This document shows, in pieces, positions 9,471 through 20,277 of a stretch of DNA of 37,148 nucleotides. Under the pieces are notes generated by a model. It was not told the origin of the DNA. It searched no databases and was given only the letters and a program-made list of their open reading frames with translations. Position 1 is the first letter of the stretch, and the number at the start of each line of letters is the position of its first letter. This DNA is from Psilocybe azurescens (taxonomy: Eukaryota; Basidiomycota; Agaricomycetes; Agaricales; Agrocybaceae): contig JAJIRX010000544.1 of assembly GCA_023853785.1 (NCBI GenBank), positions 1 through 37,148 on the forward strand, in the 5' to 3' direction. The position numbers and the translations under genes were made by a program.

Positions 9471-10766
9471 CGAGGGCAATGGATTTGGAGTAAGTAGAAT
9501 TTTCAAGCAATATGGACAACTCAGTCTATTGTCAAATACATCTCATATATACCAGTGAGGTCAGGGGCAGATGCTATCTCTCAGTGTCTCGGCCTTTTCA
9601 ATCATCCCCATACATCTTGTTCATCACAGTGATGGAATGACGCTTTCGTTCAATGGTATTGCGTCTAAATATAACCAGTTGAACAAACGGACCTTTTGAG
9701 AACATACACTCCGAATGAGATTCAGCCAACAACATTGTCTCAAGAAAAACTGCATATCTCACAGCCATCAACTAGATGGAACAATAATACCAGGGCTTGG
9801 ATCAATTACATCCGATACTGTGATAATCAGGTATGTTTGAAATTTTCAACAATCTTTTCTGATATGCTCTTTTAATAGTCTGAGTTTAAGTATATCCACG
9901 AGATCCTATGTTCTCGGACAAAATATTGCTGACATATTAGTTAAAGATTATTCAGAAAGTGCCGTGCCTTGTACAGATACCACGCGACCTGTTGAAATTC
10001 TATCCTGCTACAACTCATGAAATTTAGGCCGAGGAGACCTCTGTGACATTTTAATTACATAAATGTATCTAGTCCCAACCAAAGGGCATATCGTTTGATC
10101 CGTCTTGTAGGCATCAGGGGCCCGGATAAATCAAAGACGAATTGGAAGAGATTTAGAACCCTAGCTTTGTGATCCGCGCAATACAGAGTGGAACAAGACA
10201 GACTGAGTATCAGCTTCGACGGGATCAAGGGTTGAATTGCTTGTAATACAAGTCAACATGATCTTAGAGAACACAGATGAAATGCAAGGAGATATCGTAA
10301 TTAAAATAGTACACAGCCCGTAGTACCAGAAAACAACGCCAAACGCGAACCAATCCAAAAATACCAGCCATGTGCATAAGAAGTCGGGTCTCGCAATTTT
10401 ATTGGCGTGCCAGTCTGATACGGAAAATCCGAGAAGTATTCCCACACTCGTCTGGGAGTAGATGCCTGAAAGGCTTAAAGCACTGGCTCGCCAATGAAGT
10501 GCTATATACGAGGGTATATTGAGTCGATTGCGCTTGCATATGACCTTCCCGGCATTGTAGTACATGGTTTCCAGATTTATTGTCCTGTTTAAACATTCGG
10601 AACTCCGTTGTGCCAGATCATCTGGCTAATAACGTGCATACGAGGAGAGATAAAGAATGAACAAGGTCGTTGAATATTGATATTGGAGTGGGTCTTCCAA
10701 TGGCATGACAATGGCCGCGGTTATAATGGCTGCATTGTAAATTCTGGAGAACCCCATATTAGAACC
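9471..10766. other. Intergenic stretch, no gene supported
   Basis: CpG content returns to normal here. A minus-strand open frame of 134 codons (10565-10161) contains a hydrophobic run (FLCTWLVFLDWFAFGVVFWY) but shows no family motif, no convincing promoter and no paralog in the window, so it is not called as a gene. Confidence 0.5.
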
Positions 10767-11697
10767 CCATAAGGCCCTCCAACAATTATACTGAACGTTT
10801 CCGCGTGTTGAGAGGTGCAGCGCTCTCTGGACATCTCTGGCCAATACTGACGAGGGGTGTGGATTCAGATTGTCCTGTCTACTCGGCAAACGGGCGGACG
10901 TGTGTTTGTCTCTTCAAGGCTTGATATTTTGGCTTGCGCTACTCCTTGGTCGTCTCCTGCTGGATCGATTGAGAGACACTGCTTTCCATTGTCTTCACAA
11001 TAATAATATAGTGCACTTCAAAGTAATGATTTCCACATTACACTGCAAAGACCCAATGCAATTTTCCAGCACGCGAATCAGAGCGTTGATTCGATCATAA
11101 ACCCCAAGGTTTCTCGACAGAGTTAGCACATGCCATCTAATGGACCAACCATACTATGCATCGCATGCTACGGACTTTCTTTCCGCATAAAGCCAACAAT
11201 ATGCTTTGGCTAATCAAAGTCCATAGCTGCGAAGACTCTTCAATATTATTAATGTACTCCAAAGCGAGAATTAACGTACAACGTTCTCATCCACTGTCTG
11301 GCTCTCATTGTTAGTTTGTAAATACTTCGCGAGCATTGTGGAGGATTTGAGCAGTTTCCCAATTGGGAGGGCACCGAGACTCAGCTGGTGCCCCGTCCGC
11401 CGCTTTGTTTCGGTTGCGATCCTCTTTGAATTGCCTCATGTGTAGTTATGAAAGTGTCTTTTCTATTTAAAATGCCGCTATCCGCATTAATGATGAACGG
11501 GACAATGTTCGAGTTCAGGGGTGCTTGTCGCAGCTTCGAAGTGTATATTGCCCGTGCCACTTGTGGCTCAATAGTAGAATCATTGGGCCATTCCGAGTCA
11601 TTCACGTTTCTCCGTTAAGATGAAACCAACCTTGAGGCCCCAGAGTGCGTAAACGTATATAAGCGTGGCTTTGCAAGAGGAAAATATCACCAGACAC
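10767..11697 (+). repeat. CpG-retaining copy of the duplicated promoter block
   Basis: This is the same block as 4427-5149, but longer (an extra segment near 10815-10855 and about 150 bp near 11100-11250) and with its CpG sites largely intact. It ends at ATCACCAGACAC, about 40 bp after a TATATAAG box and about 43 bp before the start codon of the 108-residue gene, so the repeat supplies that gene's core promoter. Whether it is a mobile sequence adopted as a promoter or a duplicated gene upstream region cannot be decided from two copies. Confidence 0.88.
11656..11663 (+). promoter_or_regulatory. TATA box of the 108-residue gene
   Basis: TATATAAG, 77 bp before the ATG at 11740. It is conserved in the decayed duplicate at about 5108-5115 despite heavy CpG loss around it. 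Confidence 0.65.
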
Positions 11698-11739
11698 CTT
11701 CTCTTCCCTTGCGTAAACTCGGTGTAAACGTACATTATA

Positions 11740-12126
11740 ATGAGCACACATCAATTATATCCTCAGCCTGCTCCTTACTATCCATTGGATGAAAAGTACA
11801 AGTGCGTGGCACTAATTCTAATTTCATTTTCTCTTAATGACATGACTTTGTTTGACTATAGATTCTACATGCGCAAGGGCGAGTGGCGTGCAGTTGATGG
11901 TGAAAGAGTCAAAATTCAAGAACAAATTGACACTGAGGGAATTGCCCGTCTCAGAGCATTCATACTACACTCGCAAGCGAAATCTATAGAAATGATGATG
12001 CAATACAGAATACGGTACTACGAGCGTCAGAAGGCGCTGGATAGTGTACCGGACACCGCTCCGGGTCCGATGGTACAGGGAAACAATTACCCTTATGCCC
12101 CCAGCAGCAGCCCGGTCAAGCGTTAA
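11740..12126 (+). CDS. Small hypothetical protein, 108 residues, one intron
   Basis: Exon 1 is 11740-11801 and exon 2 is 11862-12126, joined across a 60-nt intron (donor GTGCGT, acceptor CTATAG). The intron length is a multiple of three and free of stops, so an unspliced reading also stays open and would give 128 residues; splicing is preferred because both sites are good and the intron translation is hydrophobic and low in charge, unlike the rest. The spliced product starts MSTHQLYPQPAPYYPLDEKY, has a basic, charged middle (FYMRKGEWRAVDGER), a predicted helix rich in E, R, Q and M (about residues 40-75), and a proline- and serine-rich tail ending SSSPVKR. There is no signal peptide or membrane segment. 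It was not recognised as a known family. A TATA box lies 77 bp upstream inside a duplicated block. Confidence 0.65.
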   Translation: MSTHQLYPQPAPYYPLDEKYKCVALILISFSLNDMTLFDYRFYMRKGEWRAVDGERVKIQEQIDTEGIARLRAFILHSQAKSIEMMMQYRIRYYERQKALDSVPDTAPGPMVQGNNYPYAPSSSPVKR

Positions 12127-12763
12127 GTAGCACGATTATTCAAGATCTAGGAGTTCCGAGAAATACATATCAAATAATGAGATGTTCTACGTCAAGCAGT
12201 TGCGCCGTACTGTACCGGCATGGCTTTGGAGTCACTGAGCCGTAGCAGCGGTAATTGAACAATATCGCTGCATACTTGTGCTATAAATCTTAAACAAAGC
12301 TTGTCAAACCAATTCATAGTCAACGCTGTCTGTCTGTCTGATTTAAATTCCAGCGAATTGTAATAATGCGTGTCACTCAACCAGGTGCTTTGAAAAGTGC
12401 ACTCCGGGTACTTTAAAACACATATCTTCCCAACATGATATGCTCAAGAGTCGGGGATAGTTTGAAGAGCAGATTAAATACAGATGTAAGCATTAGGACG
12501 TTATATCGCTCCCCAACAGCTGAAGGTAGCTTGGGCCGATGATTCCCTCGAAGTCGCAATTTCTACCTCGCTCAGAGGCAAAGTATCGGCAAAACCAAAA
12601 CATCAATGATAGCTAGCTAATCCCTAAACTATTCGTAAAGCTCAGTGTTCAAAGGGCCTTCGATTCCTCCTCTGGATGCACGGACTCGGAGGTCGCTCTA
12701 CCGAGCTAATACCACCGCCGAATATACATCTATACGTACTCTTCCTCCGCAGCCAGTCCTCTT
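12127..12763. other. Intergenic stretch, nothing recognised
   Basis: It lies between the 108-residue gene and the DUF6699 pseudogene, both on the plus strand. No open frame with family motifs, repeat or RNA gene was seen. Confidence 0.5.
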
Positions 12764-13696
12764 GTGTTTAGACTTCGACCACTGGACTTCATCAGTCGTG
12801 ATTTAATGCCAAATTATAGACCAGAGATTCGCTTAGGAGTTGTCGGTGCTGTTGAAAAATTCGAATCTGTGGTGAGTGGAACAGGGACATACCCCTCAAC
12901 GATGACGACGACCACCACGAACGTGCCTCTTAAGCAAACCCTTCCACATCCCTTTCTACTGCCACGGATATTGTGCAGCATAGGCACCACCACCCCGACA
13001 CCTGCATATCCGAACAACAACGACAACGACATATCGCGCCCCCATTCTTCCCATACAGCCGAAGACAACAGCCTACGACATAGACTAGCCGCAATGGATA
13101 CTAGAGGCTCTGCCCCCGCTCATCGCTCATCTGCGTGCGCGTCCGCCTCGCTACATCCACTCATCACTGTGCACCCCATACTGGCGTTCGATGAGTTCCA
13201 CAAGCGGAATCCAGTGCTGACGTGGACGACTGACTAGCCCCCGAAGTACATTGTTCCAACACCAGGGAAGTTGAATATGCATAAATATGTGCCTGTGCAA
13301 CCGAATCCGGATGCGAATGTGATTCCGAATGTGAACACATACCACTGGAAGTCGCTCTCCGTGACGGAACGACCCACCTCCACCCCGCTGCGCATCCGGA
13401 TCCGAGTGCTTCACTACGTCCCTCATCACTATGGACTCTCCCAAATATCATCACAGTCGGGGACATGCTCTCCGCGATCTACACCCCCGCTCATACCCGG
13501 CGCCTGCGCGCTAACCAACTAAGGACGGTTGGTCAGGCGGAATGCGAGCACGCGGGGGGCGGAGCTGGTGATGGGCGACGGCGTGAGCTCGAAAGTGCGC
13601 GCGTCGATAGCGTTCCGCACGTGCTGGGCGGCGCTGGCGCAGAGCAGGAGGAAGTAGAACGTGTGAGTGTTGCATACGAGGTCGATGGCTGGATGA
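12764..13696 (+). pseudogene. DUF6699-type pseudogene
   Basis: It is homologous over most of its length to the minus-strand gene at 25244-26237. Shared blocks: TTTPTPAYPNNNDNDISRP (TITPTPTIND... in the other copy), LITVHPILAFDEFHKRNPV, YHWKSL, RPTSTPLRIRI, ITVGDMLSAIYT, and a C-terminal VSSKVRASIAFRTCWAAL. It is broken by a TAG at 13235-13237 where the paralog has a glutamine codon (CAG to TAG), by a deletion of roughly 60 bp after SAIYT, and by two further stops near the C-terminus (CAG to TAG, TGG to TGA) that are all C-to-T or G-to-A changes. The true N-terminus is uncertain; homology is clear from about 12900. Function of the family is unknown. Confidence 0.8.
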
Positions 13697-14815
13697 TGAT
13701 GGAACGTACATGTGACCCCCACACCCTCGGACCACCATCATCTACCCTACCCACCACAACGTTGACGCGGACCTTGTGCATCTCAGCGGCATTGTTCGGA
13801 CTGTGGTTGTAAGTAGTACAGGATTCATAGTCACAGCACCCCTGTAATCTCAGTTCAGAGGACAGAAGCATCGCGTAGTGCGTTGTAAGGGCGGGGAAAA
13901 AGTGATTCAATTGAACTATCCAGGTTGAACGTTAAATCTAATTAAAGCTGAAGCGCTGAAGAGTTGAATGTTGAGCGCGAGCGAGATGGACATAGTTGAC
14001 ATTGATCGTTGGATTGTCTTTGATAGGCTTTGGCGTTAATGCATTTGATGGGTTATAACTTGGAAAACAAACAACCGCATCAATTGTGTTCACTGTCGTT
14101 ACTGAGACACTTGTGAGATAAGAACGCTCCCAAGGTCCCTCGCGCGACTAGCTGCACATTCCGAGAGTGGAACCTGGCTGGGGGTCTCGGAGACGTGTTA
14201 CCGATGGTTCTGCCATGACTGAAGAAGTAAAAATTTGGCTCGAAAAGTCTGGTATGCCTGCAGTAGGAATCAAGTAGCGCATGTAGCAGTCCAATGTCTT
14301 TTACAAACTTGGCAACTTGATTTGGTTGTATTTATTAATAGAACGTGCGATTTCGGATGAGTTGGCTGGTTCTTCCCGCGGCTTCCACCTCCTTGCGTTC
14401 AACTTTACTGGCTTTCTGCTTGCGTCCAGTGTTGTGGATGATCTATGGGTTATATATCTCATATATTGTTCGTCTCTTTTATTCAAACTATTTTTTCGTC
14501 CTTACTCAACAGCGGTACAAAGCCGAGTGTCATTCGGAGCTTGTCAGATGATTGCAATCGAGCATTACTCTGCAGGAATACTGCCTTGTGAGATGACGAG
14601 GATAGATACCGACGTCATATCGGGTCACTGTCTTTACAACTCCGTCATGCTATGAGACCACATATAATAATCACTGAGGAAGGTGTAATATGGAAACGAA
14701 CCATGGTGCGTAGCACCAACCATCGTGTTTTTTCTATAGACTTTCGATATCCCATGTATATGTAGATCATCAGTTATGGTTTTCCTCACCACCCCATCTC
14801 GTCGCAATAAGATTC
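13697..14815. other. Intergenic stretch, nothing supported
   Basis: A 112-codon plus-strand frame at 14317-14655 and an overlapping one at 14345-14551 are hydrophobic in places, but they overlap each other and show no motif or gene structure. Nothing is called here. Confidence 0.45.
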
Positions 14816-15850
14816 AAAAGTAAGTGTCGGGGTCTCTTTCCATCGGTCTCGGGGGTATCCAGTACGATATGCACCCCAGCGCGTTGAATGATCATGAGCC
14901 TGCCTGGCTGTCCCTCAGAACCCTTCATCACCACGCTTTCCTTCTGTCTTCGCTGGTTCTTATATTATTTCCATTTCATGAAATGGCCACGATTTATGGG
15001 CTTAGAGGCACGTCGTTCACAGGAATAGTATTTAACCCAATCCTATCTGAATATATCTGTCGATGTCAACAGAGCGTGCTGGCACCGAGAACCTCTATCC
15101 TCCACGATCAGTGCACCACCCCAACTTACTTTCTTCCTCTCTCTAAATCACCCATGTTCCTATACGTCTGCTCTCTCTTGCACCCACTCTTGTACCCGTC
15201 TTGTACAGGAGATTTGACTGGCGGCACTATGCAGCATGAAGGCAAGAGGGGATTATTGGACACACGTTATTGGTACGTCAAGACCGTCTTATGGAACATT
15301 GACCACTGAAATATAGATCTACAGGTATAGTTATTGCCATTGTCCATGGTGGCTCTTAGATTGGGTAAGTTACACCGTCTACGAGTTTTACATCTTCAGT
15401 CCTCATCTGAGCCTTTCGCTCATTTGTGATGTGCTCTGGTGCACTAGTCGCAACCTTTTCTACGACATAAAATGTCAACGGATAAGGCCTGTGTTGCACT
15501 ATCGCTCTTTATCGGTATACTTGTGGATTTGCTTTTGCCAGAAGCCGATTCTTATCTATGGACGTCGAACCATCTGATCTCCAGACTTCCCAAGACCTCA
15601 AATTCGTTTCTCTAGTAAATAATCTGTGCAGCCCCAGTCAGTCTTTTTACAATGAGCAGGAGCTGGGGATGTGTCACGTCGGTTGGTATTATTGGCATGA
15701 ACATGTATGGGTGGAGCTCACTGCGTGGCATGCCTCATGGGACCTTTGGGCTATTTCATGTTGTATATGCTCCATTCTTGTATTTTGTATATTTTGCGAG
15801 GGAAGAAGAATGCTTTGGCGGTGCATCCAGATCAATTCATGGAGGAGAGT
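14816..15850 (+). other. Unidentified multi-exon gene candidate or remnant
   Basis: An unusually long frame (to 15309) carries a plausible piece, GDLTGGTMQHEGKRGLLDTR. It is followed by a possible intron (GTACGT at about 15271 to ATATAG near 15317), then further pieces without stops: a hydrophobic ACVALSLFIGILVDLLL near 15488 and a 66-residue frame at 15652-15852 with HGTFGLFHVVYAPFLYFVYF. The pieces are in different frames, and candidate donors and acceptors lie between them. No family was recognised. It may be a decayed membrane-protein gene on the plus strand, or chance. Confidence 0.25.
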
Positions 15851-16394
15851 AAAAGGATATGATATCCTGAAAATTTATTACCAGGAGATTGACCTTGGGA
15901 ATTGACCTATCTCTATAGACTGCACAACATCGGGTTATGAGAGCACATAAAGGACTTAAAGCCCATTGTAATAGCTCCGTACAAATTATCCTCGATATAT
16001 GGTTATCGTAGTTCAAAAGAAAATTAGTGCTCGTGGATAGGCGGAATTTCATGTTATGAACCCTAGAATGAAAATTTTGATTCCCTTCAACTTTAACGAT
16101 GCGCTATATGTCTACCCCATCGATAATAATAATGCTTCGAAGCATGTTAAATTATGTGACAAATCTACGCTTGTCCTCTATAGGGTAAATGCCAACGTAT
16201 CTCTTGGACATGCTCTTCTATTAGATAGGTACAGAACTCTATATGACAGATCACCGATATTATACTCTAATTTATTATCCGAAGAGTTCTAGCATTATCA
16301 AAAAGTAAAATAAATATGTAAAACACCGTTATACATAGTTAATAACTGTGGGGTTTTAGCTGAGTTGGATGATTAAAATTAAAGAAATGGAAGC
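15851..16394. other. Intergenic stretch downstream of gene B
   Basis: Moderately AT-rich. The plus-strand frame at 16056-16292 has no recognisable motif. It lies beyond the stop codon of gene B and probably holds that gene's 3' untranslated region. Confidence 0.5.
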
Positions 16395-18100
16395 TCAACC
16401 AGAGACAGGCAATACCCTTGACTCCCTTCTGTTATCATCTGCGGCAAGGATTCCGTGAACTTTCAATATCATGCGACTACATAGGGTAGATGAGATAGTG
16501 ACTGAGAACCCCAGGGGCGCGTCAAAATGTTTCTGCAGAATCTCTGTTAATATAATCAATCGAGTAATTCATAAATTGATATACCAAGTCCACTATCCAG
16601 ACCAGCATACAGGCCAAGTATGTAATCCCAATTCTGTATTTCAATCACTGTAAGCTGGAACAGTCATATTACAGCTATCCAGGCACTTACGCTATGAAGT
16701 AAAGAATTGAATCTCGAATCAGGATATCAAAGAGTTGCACTCCCGTAGAAAAATATGGTCCAGGCGATTTAAAGCGCCAAAACGCGCGGAAAATGGCCAG
16801 TGCGCACAAAAAGCACTCGAATGCAAATGTGGGTATCCAGAAGGCGTATGTGTAGCGTGGAATGTTTGATATAGTGCAGAAATGTCCTTCAGGAATTTCA
16901 ACTGCGCGAACACCATTATCTAAAAGTGTTTGTCTGTAGTGAGTCTGTGTATAAATTGGATCAAAAACGGACTATACTCACCTTTTATGATATGGTTGGA
17001 AGCTATTACCATTACAACCATGGAAGCAATGCTCGATACCATGAAGAGAGGTACCATATAGGCCAAAAGTCTCCGGCTCCTGGAAAAAAGTACATATAGT
17101 CGAATCTGTAAAATGGCTACAATCGCGGTAGAGTATGGTTGTGTGAATGCGGTCTAAAGTCTAATCATTTGTAATTGACCTACCTTGAGCAAGAAGCGGT
17201 CCTATCATACCCGACCAGTCCTGCCAGTTCATAAAATGTAAACCTAGAATATTTTGAGAGGGGCATATCGAGATGGGAAGAATAGGAATGCACTCACAAC
17301 TACAGATTCAAAGTCATAGCAAACCGTCAGTCCTCTTTACAGTTCCAGACTGTCATTTATATACCCACACCTACAACAGAAAAGAGGTCACATACACTCA
17401 TACAGTAATTTATTATGCTGCACATACTTCGTTATTAACATTTGGGGAGAAAAACACTATTTTCGACAAAATTAACATCCATAAACGCTGGACATATTTG
17501 TGGATCACCGTATATTGAGAATCTTTAAGAGCGTCATTCCACGATAATGACCACAATACCTAAAATAAGACTTACCCGACACCTCCGAGAAAGTAATAGC
17601 GGTTCTGTGAGTCTTTAATCAGCCTCTTTCCATCATATCAAAAGCTCTAACTCACCATGAGGAATAATATTTTTATGAAGCTCAGGCGCGTGTTCTCAAT
17701 TAAGACAAAGCCGAATCAATGAGGGTATAGACAACTAATCAACAGCATACCGACCTTCAGGAAAGATATCTGGCTTGTCAGTATGAGATCAGTACCATAC
17801 AATAGGTGTCGTCCATAGTAAGACGACTTGCCTCTTGGTCCAAGGTAATAACTACCCAGGGACTATATTAATCATGTGATTAAATAAGTCCAAAAGATAA
17901 TGCTCACTGTAGTCATATAGAATAATGCAGATAGCGGAAACTATAGCACAGTGGAATTGTGAGGAACAGGAAAGAGTAGATACACAATGTGCATCATGGC
18001 TTGACGTACTTCTAGCGCATCTGGTGAACTGTATAATTTGTAGACCGTTGATCAGCTCATCCATAGACTGTGCAGACAAGGAGGGTGATATCGTGTTCAT
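16395..18100 (-). CDS. DUF6533-type membrane protein, paralog B (multi-exon)
   Basis: The start is MNTISPSLSAQ at 18100 and the stop TGA at 16395-16397. Spliced motifs in order: MDELINGLQIIQFTRCAR, ISAICIILYDY, IITLDQE, ISFLK, NTRLSFIKILFLM, NRYYFLGGVG, the DUF6533 pattern. Then HFMNWQDWSGMIGPLLAQ, AILQIRLYVLFSRSRRLL, VEIPEGHFCTISNIPRYTY, AFWIPTFAFECFLCALAIF, LFDILIRDSILYFIA, IGITYLACMLVWIVDL, APLGFSVTISSTLCSRMIL, ending RVLPVSG. At least ten short introns lie at the same sites as in copies A and C. The third intron (17770-17831) has a GC donor (gag|gcaagt). No frameshift was found in the parts that could be compared, making this the best-preserved paralog, but the exons between 17150 and 17500 are uncertain and contain a stop in the reading attempted. 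Predicted product about 300 residues, several membrane helices, function unknown. Confidence 0.82.
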
Positions 18101-19845
18101 CGAAGGAATGGGTCTGAGGTATCTAGGCAAAACAGGGTTAAGGGAATGAAGTTGGCTATACTCGGTTCCTATATTTGCCTAATATATACCGTAGCATCGT
18201 TCAATAAACTTACCACCATTCATCACAGCCATTGCCTGCCACCTTCCATTGAATTATCTTGGCTTCGAAATTCGACCATGTCAACCAATGAACTTTCCGA
18301 GAGCGATACACTCACGTCGGTATTCAGTTGATCACATTGATTTAAAGATCGATAGAGTATGAAATAACGTCAACCATCAGCACTCAATCGCCTTGAGGTG
18401 TGAAGCATTGCGAGACCAGAGTCTTGAATTGCGGAGATGCATTGTTTCTGAAATGACTTTCTGATATTCTAAAGCCCCGGTACGCACAAGATCTGATGAT
18501 CTCAGGACTCGAGGTATCGTAGACAATAAAGCTATCACACATGAGCGTTGAGGCTAGAAGCGCCTCGTAGGATTACCACGAAAACTCAATCAGGTTATAA
18601 CCCAATACGGTGTAATATACATACAAAAGGTAAGGGGACAGTCTGCAAAGTAATAATGATCTAAACCTGTCTAAAGTTCTGATCACCAGCGCTCAATTCG
18701 TACGGAGGGTGCATGTAAGCGCTTGTATATCCTTAACGGAGGTTATAATACAACAGTCATACTCAAGCCTTGTTGATGAACGCATCGCCCCCGCAGATTC
18801 CTAACAAAGGTTGTTTAGAATCACTCAAATCAGTCATCTATGATCATGATGATATATGTAGTTTGCAGCATCGGTTTTAGCAGGCAAAATTTAGTCCTCA
18901 TTGGGGTAAATACCGCAGGAAACAAGGTGGTTAGCAAGTCAGTCCACACATATGAGGCACAAGGTGTGACAATACGTGCCCGGTCACCGGACATAATAAT
19001 ACGGTAGCGATTCTTCATTTTTCTATTTCGATTCAGAACCACCTTATCACAGAGATCTGGCCGAAGGCAGTGAAAGAAAAACCGAGGCGAACAGTATTCT
19101 AATCATATCAAGATGCATATCATGTATGCCAGTGAATGTGATCATCGTAAATGATATGTTAACATGCGCCGGAGAATGGAGCATAATGATAGGAGTTGCA
19201 GCTCGAAGCTCACCGCAATCTTCGTTGGTCAGAGATCATTCAAGCAACATTATTGCATGCACATGTTGTTGAGGCACTGTGCGTCGCAACAAATGAAAAG
19301 AGATTTGTTGAGGTGAGCGATATCAGCCAATAAACGTCGAAAAAGTAGTTACCAATGCCAAGTGATCATGTGTCTCGCCGGGGCCAACCGGAAAGTCAAG
19401 TCGAACCCTTCTCTGTACCTCCTAGCCTCTCTTTAGTCTCTAATCGCAGTTTCTCAGAATGACCCTATATGGATATCAGGAAATGACACGAGGCGAACAA
19501 GCCGATCAGGTGCTCCTTAGCTACATCTCGCAGACGGAAAATGACGTTTGATTCAATATGGATTCGAAGATGCAGATGCTCAATATTCAATGTTGAATGG
19601 CCGCCCTTCGTCCCATAGCTCACGAAAATACTCGTCTGGAACACCCTGTGGAGGCTTCTAGCTGATCCTGTTTTATCTATTCTGGCATGTTTTATGTTTT
19701 TTCCTCTTGCCCTTCCTTATCCCACACACTCCACTGATCGACCATCAGCAGAGGGCGAGATCCAGGGCCTTTCGTTGGGAAGCATATGTACGAGATTAAA
19801 TTTCTCGAGCATGTGCCTCTAGCCGTAAAAATTGTATCCTCTACT
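18101..19845. other. Intergenic stretch, no gene supported
   Basis: About 1.7 kb between gene B and the reductase pseudogene. A 61-codon plus-strand frame at 18146-18331 starts with a hydrophobic MKLAILGSYICLIYTVAS, but nothing else supports it. The rest has only short frames without motifs. Confidence 0.5.
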
Positions 19846-20277
19846 CTATGGACTTTTCTCACTCGTCAAGGCGTCGAAGGCGACCGGGGCAATGTCTTAG
19901 CCGATACAAATGGAACGCGCCCGTCCCTTGCTGACGAGAACATCTCGTTTCTTTCCTTATGCTCGCATAGAACACCGTGGAGAAATTCTCTGCACCCTTG
20001 GAGGTGACCTTTTGTGGCACCGTCAAGGTGCAAGCAACTTCTACTCATGAACCAAATAGGCCGGATAACGGTGTATTCGACTTTCAAATCCAACAAGCAC
20101 TATTGTACCGTTCCCAGGGGGAGCTCAAGGGTCCAGCCAGTAGAATTCAACTGCTTCGAATGGCTCAGGCGCCTTTCCGGAACGAGATGTAACGAGGTCC
20201 TGGTAACTTACCCAGTGGAGGAGCTTGGCGAGTACGAGCCCTGTCTTGCCGGTTCCACCTGTAATGATCGTTGACAT
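19846..20277 (-). pseudogene. NmrA/EasG-like NAD(P)-binding reductase, truncated pseudogene
   Basis: It starts at 20277 with MSTIITGGTGKTGLVLAKLL, the glycine-rich dinucleotide fold (GGTGKTG) of NmrA-like and ergot-alkaloid EasG-like reductases, then LVTSRSGKAPEPFEAVEFYW (about residue 50) and a stop. In other frames follow LKVEYTVIRPIWFM, which fits the VEYTVLRPTWFMxN block near residue 130 of the family, then SARDGRVPFVSA and DIAPVAFDALTSEK. So the order is right, but some 80 residues between the first two blocks, and the C-terminal third, are missing, and the frame shifts at least twice. Full-length members have about 280-300 residues. The intact relatives reduce or reshuffle small metabolites; this copy cannot be active. 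Confidence 0.8.

Noticed and set aside
10161..10565. A 134-residue membrane-protein gene on the minus strand
   Set aside because: Single open frame with one hydrophobic run, no family motif, no paralog and no promoter or intron evidence; it may be chance.
13511..13910. Minus-strand frames opposite the DUF6699 pseudogene
   Set aside because: They are shadows of a GC-rich coding remnant; the plus-strand frame matches the paralog at 25.2-26.2 kb.
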